7,468 nucleotides of DNA from Spirochaetales bacterium. GTDB taxonomy: Bacteria > Spirochaetota > Spirochaetia > Sphaerochaetales > Sphaerochaetaceae. Positions 1-5,982 of this stretch are shown here, one piece after another (position 1 is the first letter of the stretch; each line of letters begins with the position of its first letter). Under the pieces are notes generated by a model that did no database searches, was not told the origin of the DNA, and was given only the letters and a program-made list of their open reading frames with translations. The translations under genes and the position numbers were made by a program. The stretch lies in the NCBI GenBank assembly GCA_012519125.1, contig JAAYQY010000440.1:1-7468 (forward strand), read 5' to 3'.

Positions 1-1
1 C

Positions 2-595
2 CTTCGCTGCGCTCCAAAAGTTTGGAAAGACTTTATTAATAATGGGAGAGAAGGTATCACGCCGTTGAAGGCAAAGCGAATTCTGAAGATTCCAAACAAA
101 TATGAGCAACTGCAGAGCGATAATGAAGGGATTGCATGCTTGCAAGCAATCAGAAATGTATATGCCGATAATCCCTTCGGGTTTGAGCGTTGTGCTGTTG
201 ATATCGTCAGTAAGATGGACACACATTTTGTGCACTTTGATTTGACAAGGCCCTGGCGTGATGGGGGTCGTGATGCGCTTGGTTACTACTCTATTCAGAC
301 AGGAGGAAAAGCCAATCATCCTCTTCGAATAGATTGTGCCTTGGAGGCAAAATGTTATTCTCCAGATACTTCCGTGGGTGTAAGGCAGATGAGTAGGCTC
401 ATATCAAGAATTCGCTACCGACAGTTTGGCATTATGGTAACAACAAGTTTTGTAGATTCTCAAGCTTACAAGGAAGTTGTTGAGGATGGTCATCCAATTC
501 TCATTGTCACTGCTTCTGATATTGGCACTATCCTACGCAATAACGCCATCAATACAAGTAATGTCCATGCATGGCTTGCAAATCTTGTCACATGA
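2..595 (+). CDS. Mrr-like PD-(D/E)XK restriction endonuclease, C-terminal part (5' end outside window)
   Basis: The frame is open from the first codon of the window, so this is the C-terminal part of a longer protein; the TTG at 65 is unlikely to be the true start. Numbering residues from that TTG, a helix containing F40-E41 leads to the stretch PWRDGGRDA (D66, D70). Next comes a strand with EAK (E94, K96), then RQFG near 119-122 and VTT near 125-127. This D...ExK arrangement is the catalytic core of Mrr-type PD-(D/E)XK nucleases. The segment resembles the C-terminal half of modification-dependent restriction enzymes of the AspBHI kind, in which an N-terminal SRA-like domain senses methylated cytosine. 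That reader domain, if present, lies upstream and cannot be seen. One sampled line of the gene (121-180) is about 42% GC, against about 57% for one line of the helicase gene, which suggests separate acquisition. The nuclease fold is well supported; its specificity is inferred. Confidence 0.82.
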   Translation, partial: LRCAPKVWKDFINNGREGITPLKAKRILKIPNKYEQLQSDNEGIACLQAIRNVYADNPFGFERCAVDIVSKMDTHFVHFDLTRPWRDGGRDALGYYSIQTGGKANHPLRIDCALEAKCYSPDTSVGVRQMSRLISRIRYRQFGIMVTTSFVDSQAYKEVVEDGHPILIVTASDIGTILRNNAINTSNVHAWLANLVT

Positions 596-611
596 CGTAC
601 ATTTGCAAGCC
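573..611. repeat. 11-bp perfect inverted repeat across the stop codon, between convergent genes
   Basis: The arms GGCTTGCAAAT (573-583) and ATTTGCAAGCC (601-611) are perfectly complementary and separated by 17 bases that contain the TGA stop (593-595). The structure sits between the convergent ends of the restriction gene (595) and the ferritin-like gene (624). Neither strand has a T-run after the stem, so it is not a standard intrinsic terminator. It could still act as a bidirectional 3'-end hairpin. Confidence 0.5.
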
Positions 612-623
612 TGCAAGACGTTT

Positions 624-1103
624 CTAGTACTCTTCCCTGACTCCGAACTCGGCGTCCTCCACCCAGCGATGGGGGCGGGTCACCAGCTTGAGCATCTCTT
701 CCATAATGGCATAATGCTTCTGCTCTTCTGCAATGATCTGCTGCAATGCTTTCTTCTCAGCCTCAAACTCCACAGTGGGAAGTTGTTCCTTGTAGAAGTC
801 GATGCTTTTCTTCTCGACTGCAAGTGCTTGCTCATAGGCAGGGATCTGGTCTTCTGTGGGAGAGAAGGTGTCGGGATCAAACGCTCTGAAAACCTTTTTG
901 GCTTCATCAAGTGCTGAAGAGCTGACCGAGACCAGAGCATTTCGTTCCTTTAGGGCCCTGAAGTAGCTCTCATGCTTCTTCTCATCGGCGGCGAGCATCT
1001 TGAAGATGGCTGCAAAGCCTTCAGTCGGGGCCTTCTGGGCAAGCTTGGTATAGAACTGAGCTCCTTCCTGTTCCAGCGAAATGGCTACGTCAAATAAGTC
1101 CAT
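624..1103 (-). CDS. Rubrerythrin/ferritin-like diiron protein
   Basis: This 159-residue protein has the four-helix ferritin-like pattern with two diiron half-sites. Helix 1 has E11/E13 in SLEQEGAQFY, helix 2 has E41-KK-H44, helix 3 has E97 in AVEKKSIDFY, and helix 4 has E127-QK-H130. The C-terminus (RWVEDAEFGVREEY) is the tail usual for short rubrerythrin-like proteins. There is no CxxC rubredoxin domain, so it is the erythrin-type short form. Family members take part in peroxide or oxygen detoxification or iron handling in anaerobes, in the cytoplasm. The ATG at 1103 is preceded by AAGGAG (1110-1115) with 6-base spacing, and by a well-formed promoter upstream. It is transcribed alone and converges on the restriction gene. 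Its place between two nuclease genes is probably accidental; nothing in the sequence ties it to defence. The exact substrate is unknown. Confidence 0.9.
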   Translation of the reverse strand: MDLFDVAISLEQEGAQFYTKLAQKAPTEGFAAIFKMLAADEKKHESYFRALKERNALVSVSSSALDEAKKVFRAFDPDTFSPTEDQIPAYEQALAVEKKSIDFYKEQLPTVEFEAEKKALQQIIAEEQKHYAIMEEMLKLVTRPHRWVEDAEFGVREEY

Positions 1104-1126
1104 GCGGTTCTCCTTGTATTGACTAT

Positions 1127-1155
1127 AGTATAGGTAGGACTTCTCCCTGATGCAA
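1127..1155 (-). promoter_or_regulatory. Sigma70-type promoter for the ferritin-like gene
   Basis: On the minus strand there is a -35 box TTGCAT (1150-1155), a 17-base spacer and a -10 box TATACT (1127-1132). It lies about 25 bases before the start codon at 1103. It ends just short of the 3' end of the HNH gene region (1165). Confidence 0.65.
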
Positions 1156-1164
1156 GCCTGAAAA

Positions 1165-1326
1165 TCAACTGGTCAGCAAGGTGAGCCCAATCTCCTCAAG
1201 CGGAGAGAAGTTGAAGATGTAGTTGGTATGGTAGGTGAGGTAGGCTTCGGTGCCAGTGGGAATCATGCTCAGCTTCTTGTTCGTATCGATGCCCAGCAGG
1301 TCATATTCGTTCTCACTGAGTTGTTC
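1165..1326 (-). pseudogene. C-terminal remnant of the HNH endonuclease, beyond an in-frame TGA
   Basis: Directly after the TGA at 1327-1329 the same frame stays open for 53 codons, beginning EQLSENEYDLLGIDTNKK and ending LTLLTS, then stops at TGA 1165-1167. The segment contains YLTYHTNYIF, which lines up with FLAWHTEHVY near the C-terminus of the intact HNH protein at 4706-5623. It therefore looks like the normal tail of the family rather than chance coding. A single substitution (for example a TCA serine codon changed to TGA) would explain the break. A sequencing error or stop readthrough are alternatives. Intact length would be about 305 residues. Confidence 0.75.
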
Positions 1327-2082
1327 TCAGAGCTTGATCGCTCCATCGGAAGGGGTGAAGGAGATGATGCCCAGGTCGAAGAGCTTGTCGTATAGGGGGG
1401 ACAGAATGAGTGAGTTTTTTGGGTCTATCCTCTCTTCAGGCTCGGCAACTCTCCAAGGCTTTATATGGCTGGCGATGAGAATCTTGGGCTGTTCTATCCC
1501 AATGACCGCACAGCGGTTGTTCCAAAGCTGAAGGGCTTGCCTTCGGTACTGTTGCTGGACGGTTCTCTGCTCAACCAGCTGCAGGCGGGAGGTTCTGCCC
1601 GCATAGGGCGGTTCTACATTGTACGTTTCTGGAATCACTGTTTGATAGGCTTGGCTCTGTGCATACTCATACAGACTGAACCTGCTTTGGCAAGGGGTTC
1701 CCGGCGCAAAGTACTTGGTGGCGATGGGGATTGCCCGACCATAATACGTGAAGGGTGTCTTCGTGATATCCCGCACAAAGATGAAGAACTCATACTCGCC
1801 GGTTTTCATACGGTTCTCGACAAACCGATTGACCAGCTGTCCTTCCCAGTGGAGCACGTCATTCTCAATACTATCGACATACGGGGTGGCGTTCTCGGCT
1901 TTCTTGAGGTTGATCAACAGGACGATCGCGTTCTCCCCTGTACGGGTGAGCACTCCCTTGCGAAGTGTTGCCGCAATATCCATCTCCATGAGGTCGGCAA
2001 GGTCTCGGAGAACGTACGGTTCCCCGATTGCCAAATGCTGTACCAGCTTCTTGGAAAGCCGGTTGGAGAGGTGTTGCTTCAT
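1327..2082 (-). CDS. HNH endonuclease with DUF3427-like N-terminal region, truncated by a nonsense codon
   Basis: From the ATG at 2082 this encodes 251 residues. Residues about 20-120 contain YVLRDLADLM, a strand-rich region with LHWEGQ (77-82), and FIFVRDITKTPFTYYG (100-115). This resembles the DUF3427-type domain found on restriction-linked helicases and HNH proteins. Residues about 180-243 form an HNH_2-type nuclease: C191, ASH with H206, KN with N223, and YDKLFD with D232 in place of the third histidine, followed by GIISF. The protein stops at TGA 1327-1329, just after the nuclease core, so the catalytic motifs survive but the tail is lost. In-frame ATGs also exist at 2190 and 2250. The last overlaps the divergent gene, and the one at 2190 leaves only 12 bases between divergent starts. 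I prefer 2082 because a promoter sits immediately before it. It is probably a DNA-cleaving defence protein; whether the truncated form works is unknown. Confidence 0.75.
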   Translation of the reverse strand: MKQHLSNRLSKKLVQHLAIGEPYVLRDLADLMEMDIAATLRKGVLTRTGENAIVLLINLKKAENATPYVDSIENDVLHWEGQLVNRFVENRMKTGEYEFFIFVRDITKTPFTYYGRAIPIATKYFAPGTPCQSRFSLYEYAQSQAYQTVIPETYNVEPPYAGRTSRLQLVEQRTVQQQYRRQALQLWNNRCAVIGIEQPKILIASHIKPWRVAEPEERIDPKNSLILSPLYDKLFDLGIISFTPSDGAIKL

Positions 2083-2088
2083 ATGCCC

Positions 2089-2117
2089 AGGATACGCCTG
2101 TATGGGTGTGCCGTCAA
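2089..2117 (-). promoter_or_regulatory. Candidate promoter of the HNH gene, possibly giving a leaderless mRNA
   Basis: Minus-strand TTGACG (2112-2117), a 17-base spacer and TATCCT (2089-2094) form a plausible sigma70 promoter. Only 6 bases separate the -10 box from the ATG at 2082, so transcription would begin at or next to the start codon. This fits the lack of a Shine-Dalgarno sequence there. If a start further upstream is used, the match is accidental. Confidence 0.4.
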
Positions 2118-2153
2118 CAAACCGACAGCTTCCCAAAGGAGGTAATTGTTGCT

Positions 2154-2181
2154 TTGTGTTGGGATTCGATGGTGCTATACT
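2154..2181 (+). promoter_or_regulatory. Candidate promoter of the XRE-MazG / helicase / HNH operon
   Basis: TATACT at 2176-2181 is preceded by TGC (2173-2175), making an extended -10 element. A weak -35 (TTGTGT, 2154-2159) lies 16 bases upstream. The start codon at 2203 follows 21 bases later, with AAGGA at 2191-2195. The first gene encodes an XRE-type DNA-binding domain, so self-regulation here is plausible, but I found no strong operator repeat. Confidence 0.5.
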
Positions 2182-2202
2182 GTGTGCCATAAGGATACTT
2201 TC

Positions 2203-2757
2203 ATGACCACCATCACCACCCGCATTCTCAATCTCCAGAAGACCCTTCATCGCTCATCCAAAGAGATGGCAGGCTCTCTCGGGCTCACGGAATCCGAATT
2301 CCAGAGTGCCATTGAGTTTCCAACTCAAGCTTTTCTTGAGAAGCTGTGCAATACCTTTGGGGTTTCCCTCCCGTACCTGAAGGAAGGAGTCGGACCTGTC
2401 TTTTCCAAGCAGCAGCTTCCTGTTGCAGACATCCTTGCTTTCCGGGATGCGCGCAACTGGAAACAGTTCCATACCCCCAAGGACCTGGCCATCTCCTTGA
2501 GCCTGGAAGCTTCTGAGCTGCTTGAATGCTTCCAGTGGTCTGGCAGTGATGTCGAGGCTAAGGAGAAGCAAGGGCAGATGCGAGAGGAACTTGCTGACAT
2601 CCTCATCTACAGTGTGTTGTTTGCTGATGTCATCGGGGTGGATATCCCGAGCATCATTGGCGAGAAGCTTGCCAAGAACGGGAAGAAGTACGAGGTTTCC
2701 AAGGCGTATGGGAACGCAAAGAAGTATACAGAGTTTGAAGAGTCCGGAGGCCGGTGA
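2203..2757 (+). CDS. XRE-type HTH domain fused to MazG-like nucleotide pyrophosphohydrolase
   Basis: This is a 184-residue two-domain protein. Residues about 5-66 read as an XRE/Cro-type helix-turn-helix: RILNLQKTLHRSSKEMAGSL, then a second helix pair, ending GVSLPYLKEGVGPVF, a hallmark ending of that family. Residues about 75-175 are MazG-like: FRDARNWKQFHTPKDLAISL, then the metal-binding pairs ExxE (E102, E105) and ExxD (E129, D132), then KLAKNGKKY. MazG-type enzymes hydrolyse nucleoside triphosphates to monophosphate and pyrophosphate. The substrate here cannot be told. I chose the ATG at 2203 because AAGGA (2191-2195) sits 7 bases before it and the HTH begins there; upstream residues from an alternative TTG at 2146 have no domain. 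The stop codon overlaps the next start (TGATG). The fusion suggests an autoregulator or a nucleotide-pool enzyme tethered to DNA. The enzyme family is well supported, the role inferred. Confidence 0.85.
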   Translation: MTTITTRILNLQKTLHRSSKEMAGSLGLTESEFQSAIEFPTQAFLEKLCNTFGVSLPYLKEGVGPVFSKQQLPVADILAFRDARNWKQFHTPKDLAISLSLEASELLECFQWSGSDVEAKEKQGQMREELADILIYSVLFADVIGVDIPSIIGEKLAKNGKKYEVSKAYGNAKKYTEFEESGGR

Positions 2758-4709
2758 TGTTGGTTTATACCGGAGACAAGCAGGATTTCCTTCGCGATGT
2801 CAGGACCAATGTGATCGATCGCAAGATTCAGGACCAGCTGTTGGCGAAGCTTCACCGCAGGGTGGGCAGAAGTGAGCAGCAGTCCTACATCAACTCCCTG
2901 ACCCAGATGCAGAACATCCTCCTTGATCCTGACATCCCCTCGGACTGCGGCATCGCCATTGAGTTTGCCATCCCCAACGCTTCCAAACGGGTGGATTTCA
3001 TCATCAGCGGTCTTGATGAGCACAACCAGCACAGCGCTGTCATTGTGGAGCTGAAGCAGTGGAGTGAGGTTAGTCCTCTCTCTGATGTTCAGCAATTGCT
3101 TTCTGTCCAGCCTGAAGTGCGTAAGGTAAAGACCTTTCTTGGAGGAGGACTGCATCCGGTGGTGCACCCCTCCTACCAAGCATGGTCCTACCGTAGTTTC
3201 ATCACCGACTACAATGCCAATGTGGAGGATATCCCCATCACCTTGGCAAGCTGCGCCTACCTGCACAACTACTATCCGAAGAAGAGCGAGGATCCTCTCT
3301 TCATGCCCTGGTTCGGTCCTCTCTTGGAGCAGTCTCCGCTCTACTGCCGACCCGATGGAGAGCAACTTGCTTCCTTCATCAAACGCTACATCAAGAAGGG
3401 CGATGCAAAGCAAACCCTCTACTACATCGAGAATGGAAAGATACGTCCTTCCAAGAGCCTGCAGGATTGTCTTGCATCCATGCTGCGCGGAAAGCGCGAG
3501 TTTGTCCTGATCGATGAACAGAAGGTTGTCTATGAGCAGCTGCTCTCCTGCAGCAGGGCTTCGTTCTCAGATGGAAAGAAACGGGTAATGATCATCAAAG
3601 GGGGACCTGGAACCGGAAAGACGGTGGTAGCCATCAACGCACTTGTCCAGTTGACTGGGGAGAGCCAGGTCTGTGCCTATGTCACCAAGAACAGTGCCCC
3701 CAGGAACGTGTTTGAGCGTAAGCTCAAGGACGGTTCCTTCAAGGCAAGGAACATCTCCAACCTGTTTCTGAGCTCTGCGAAGTTCACCAAGGCCGAAGAG
3801 AATGACTTCAGCACCCTCATTGTGGATGAGGCACATCGTCTGAACCAACGCAGCCAGCTTGGTCCCCAGGTTACCGGTGAGGACCAGATTATGGAGATCA
3901 TACGGGCGGCAACTTGTGCTGTCTTCTTCCTGGATGAGGACCAACGGGTGACAGCAAAGGATTATGGGGACAGGGAGCGAATCCTGTATTGGGCAAAGCG
4001 TCTGGGAGCTGAGGTGAGGGAAGGGGAGTTGGTCTCCCAGTTCCGTTGCAATGGCTCTGATGGCTATCTTGCTTGGCTGGACGGAGTGCTGGGCATCAAA
4101 GAAGAGACAGCTCATCCAACCCTTGAGGGAGTTGCCTACGATGTACAGGTGGTGGACGATCCTCTTGAGTTGAAGCAGCTCATCGAGGAGAAGAACCGTA
4201 TTGATGGAAAGGCTCGCCTGGTTGCAGGCTACTGCTGGGAGTGGGCTTCAAAGAAGAACGCGGAGGTGCCTGATCTTGTCATCGGGGATTTTGCGATGCA
4301 GTGGAATCTGGACAGCGACTCCACCTTTGCCATCTCCGAGCACTCCATCAATCAGGTGGGGTGCATCCACACCACCCAAGGCTTGGAGTTCAGCTATGTC
4401 GGGGTGATCATCGGAGATGATTTGCGCTTTGAGAACGGGCATGTCATTTCTGATTACACCCGGCGTGCAAAGAGTGACAAATCGCTCAACGGCCTTTTGG
4501 GGAAAGCAAAGAAGAAAGACTTGCAAGCTCTTCAGGAAGTGGACCGCATCATCCGCAACACCTACCGTACCCTCATGAGCAGGGGCCTGAAAGGTTGCTA
4601 CCTCTGCTGTACCGATAGGAAGCTCGGTCACTTTCTCAAGAGCAGGATCACAGGGTATCAGACAGAAGAGGATCTCCCTTCAATGGTTGCTGAGGACCCA
4701 CGCCTATGA
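2757..4709 (+). CDS. PD-(D/E)XK nuclease fused to DUF2075/Schlafen-type helicase
   Basis: The protein has 650 residues. The N-terminal part (about 60-170) carries a PD-(D/E)XK nuclease signature: E69 in IAIEF, D80 in KRVDFII and E98-x-K100 in VIVELKQW. The C-terminal part (about 270-640) is a DUF2075-type superfamily 1-like NTPase. It has Walker A GGPGTGKT (282-289), Walker B LIVDEAH (D357, E358), FLDEDQRV (391-398), QFR (428-430), HTTQGLE (538-544) and YRTLMSRG (603-610) with arginines 604 and 609. All motifs look intact, so it should be able to hydrolyse ATP and cleave nucleic acid; the direct target is unknown. The ATG at 2757 is chosen over the GTG at 2754 because GGAGG (2746-2750) is spaced 6 bases from it. 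It overlaps the upstream stop by one base and the downstream start by four, pointing to translational coupling. It is probably the effector or motor of this operon. Confidence 0.88.
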   Translation: MLVYTGDKQDFLRDVRTNVIDRKIQDQLLAKLHRRVGRSEQQSYINSLTQMQNILLDPDIPSDCGIAIEFAIPNASKRVDFIISGLDEHNQHSAVIVELKQWSEVSPLSDVQQLLSVQPEVRKVKTFLGGGLHPVVHPSYQAWSYRSFITDYNANVEDIPITLASCAYLHNYYPKKSEDPLFMPWFGPLLEQSPLYCRPDGEQLASFIKRYIKKGDAKQTLYYIENGKIRPSKSLQDCLASMLRGKREFVLIDEQKVVYEQLLSCSRASFSDGKKRVMIIKGGPGTGKTVVAINALVQLTGESQVCAYVTKNSAPRNVFERKLKDGSFKARNISNLFLSSAKFTKAEENDFSTLIVDEAHRLNQRSQLGPQVTGEDQIMEIIRAATCAVFFLDEDQRVTAKDYGDRERILYWAKRLGAEVREGELVSQFRCNGSDGYLAWLDGVLGIKEETAHPTLEGVAYDVQVVDDPLELKQLIEEKNRIDGKARLVAGYCWEWASKKNAEVPDLVIGDFAMQWNLDSDSTFAISEHSINQVGCIHTTQGLEFSYVGVIIGDDLRFENGHVISDYTRRAKSDKSLNGLLGKAKKKDLQALQEVDRIIRNTYRTLMSRGLKGCYLCCTDRKLGHFLKSRITGYQTEEDLPSMVAEDPRL

Positions 4710-5623
4710 GAGCCTTTGTGGGCATCACCGACTACGCGTGGTATCAGAGTCTGGCAGGCCGGGGGTATGACGAAGTCAATTTCTGGAAGCCGGGGGGAAA
4801 CGTCAATTTCAAGGCGCTGACACCTGGAGAGCTGTTCCTGTTCAAACTGCATGCTCCCTACAATGCAATTGTGGGGGGAGGGTTCTTCGTCCGGTTTTCC
4901 CTGCTTCCCAGCTTTCTTGCCTGGGAAGCGTTTGGCACCAAGAATGGGACAGAGACCTTTGGCCAGCTTGAAACACGTATTGCCAAATATCGCAAGAGCC
5001 AGGGTCCCAATCCCCAGATCGGCTGCATCATCCTCAATTCTCCGTTCTTCTTCTCTGAGTCTGATTGGATTGCCGCTCCTCCCAACTGGGGGAAAAGCAT
5101 TGTGCAAGGCAAGACGTATGACGATACGACACAAGAGGGTGCAGCACTTCTGGAGGCTGTACACCAGCGGCTTGGTGGACTGTATGGGTATGGGCACCAT
5201 GAGACAGACGGTGCTTCCAATGTTCGGGAAGGGCAGTATCTGGCAACTTACCGTATCGGGCAGGGAACCTTCCGGGTATTGGTTACCGAGGCATACAACC
5301 GTCGTTGTGCGATCAGTGGCGAGAAAACGCTTCCTGTTTTGGATGCCGCACATATTGTCCCGTTCAGCGAAGAGGGCAGCTATTCGGTGAAGAATGGGCT
5401 GTTGCTCAGGACTGACATCCATACGCTGTACGACAAGGGATACCTCACTGTTACTCCCGACTACCATGTTGAGGTGAGCAATCGATTGAAAAGCGAGTAT
5501 GGTAATGGAAAGATCTACTACGCCTATCATGGGCTACAGCTTCCCAATCTTCCTCTGGAAGAGCAGGAACGGCCTTCACCCTCCTTCTTGGCTTGGCATA
5601 CCGAGCATGTGTACAAGGGGTAA
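4706..5623 (+). CDS. HNH endonuclease with N-terminal PUA/EVE-like possible reader domain (COG3440-type)
   Basis: The protein has 305 residues. The N-terminal half (1-130) starts FVGITDYAWYQSLA and continues with EVNFWKPGG, LTPGELFLFKL (39-48), NAIVGGGFF (53-61) and LAWEAFG (71-77). The 'too-much-Gly, LkpGe-hhhFk' layout recalls PUA/EVE/SRA-like folds that bind modified bases, though I cannot confirm the fold. Residues about 195-255 are an HNH_2 nuclease: C201, AAH with H216, KNG with N230, IHTLYD with H239 and GYLTVT. Unlike the divergent HNH gene, the full C-terminus is present (LAWHTEHVYKG). The ATG overlaps the helicase stop (ATGA), with GAGGA at 4692-4696. A modification-sensing nuclease is the likeliest role. 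It could equally be a sequence-specific or structure-specific enzyme working with the helicase. Confidence 0.8.
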   Translation: MRAFVGITDYAWYQSLAGRGYDEVNFWKPGGNVNFKALTPGELFLFKLHAPYNAIVGGGFFVRFSLLPSFLAWEAFGTKNGTETFGQLETRIAKYRKSQGPNPQIGCIILNSPFFFSESDWIAAPPNWGKSIVQGKTYDDTTQEGAALLEAVHQRLGGLYGYGHHETDGASNVREGQYLATYRIGQGTFRVLVTEAYNRRCAISGEKTLPVLDAAHIVPFSEEGSYSVKNGLLLRTDIHTLYDKGYLTVTPDYHVEVSNRLKSEYGNGKIYYAYHGLQLPNLPLEEQERPSPSFLAWHTEHVYKG

Positions 5624-5656
5624 TCAGAAGCGTTTGGAGGCCTGCTTTGATCGGTA

Positions 5657-5824
5657 CTACTTCTTTACAAGCTCCACTACCACTGTATCGTAACCACTGA
5701 AGGAAACCTCATTGATGCTTCCGCACTCAGGGCATACAACCCGCACCGATACTTGCTCATGCTTCATGTCAGTGATATTGACCTGGTATTCCCAACTTCC
5801 ACATCCCGAACAGGTGAATCTCAT
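5657..5824 (-). CDS. Small zinc-ribbon protein, function unknown
   Basis: This is a 55-residue protein beginning MRFTCSGCGSW. Two CxxC pairs (C5/C8 and C31/C34, the latter CPEC) form a four-cysteine zinc ribbon, followed by a short hydrophobic strand (TVVVELV). The ATG at 5824 is chosen because GGGAG (5833-5837) lies 8 bases upstream and a good promoter lies just beyond. The same frame extends to 5947, but those residues show no conserved feature. It converges on the HNH gene with a 33-base gap. I do not recognise a specific family; DNA, RNA or protein binding are all possible, and a link to the defence operon is not shown. Confidence 0.72.
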   Translation of the reverse strand: MRFTCSGCGSWEYQVNITDMKHEQVSVRVVCPECGSINEVSFSGYDTVVVELVKK

Positions 5825-5863
5825 GGTTTCCGCTCCCTTTGGTACCCAATGTTCTCGAGGTGC

Positions 5864-5892
5864 AGTATAGCTCTGAATATGGCAATCAGCAA
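5864..5892 (-). promoter_or_regulatory. Sigma70-type promoter of the zinc-ribbon gene
   Basis: Minus-strand TTGCTG (5887-5892), a 17-base spacer and TATACT (5864-5869) lie about 40 bases before the ATG at 5824. The layout matches the promoter of the ferritin-like gene in the window (TTGCAT, 17 bases, TATACT). This supports the short start choice for the zinc-ribbon gene. Confidence 0.6.
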
Positions 5893-5982
5893 TGTATTGT
5901 ATCCATTGGTACGGATAATCTGCGGTATTACCTAAGCAAGCTATCAACGTAACGCTGTGTGCCCTATGAGAATCTTCGTGCT

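Noticed and set aside
65..67. TTG as the start of the Mrr-like restriction gene
   Set aside because: The frame is open upstream to the window edge, no ribosome binding site precedes the TTG, and related proteins are longer at the N-terminus.
137..148. 12-bp palindrome TGCTTGCAAGCA
   Set aside because: It is inside coding sequence, and short palindromes of this kind are expected by chance; no second copy is seen.
477..917. Plus-strand open frame of 146 codons
   Set aside because: It lies opposite the well-supported ferritin-like gene and overlaps the restriction gene; the product is cysteine- and leucine-rich with no family resemblance.
1327..1329. TGA read as selenocysteine or tryptophan
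   Set aside because: TGA ends other genes here (595, 2757, 4709), so it is a stop in this organism, and nothing suggests selenoprotein function in an HNH nuclease tail.
2169..2190. ATGG...CCAT half-sites around the operon -10 box as an XRE operator
   Set aside because: The arms are only 4 bases and the interior does not match, so this is too weak to call.
2083..2250. Longer N-terminus for the divergent HNH gene (ATG at 2190 or 2250)
   Set aside because: The 2250 start overlaps the divergent gene; 2190 leaves 12 bases between starts and has no clear ribosome binding site. The extra residues show no domain. Not fully excluded.
5825..5947. N-terminal extension of the zinc-ribbon protein
   Set aside because: A good ribosome binding site and promoter favour the ATG at 5824, and the extension would overlap that promoter.
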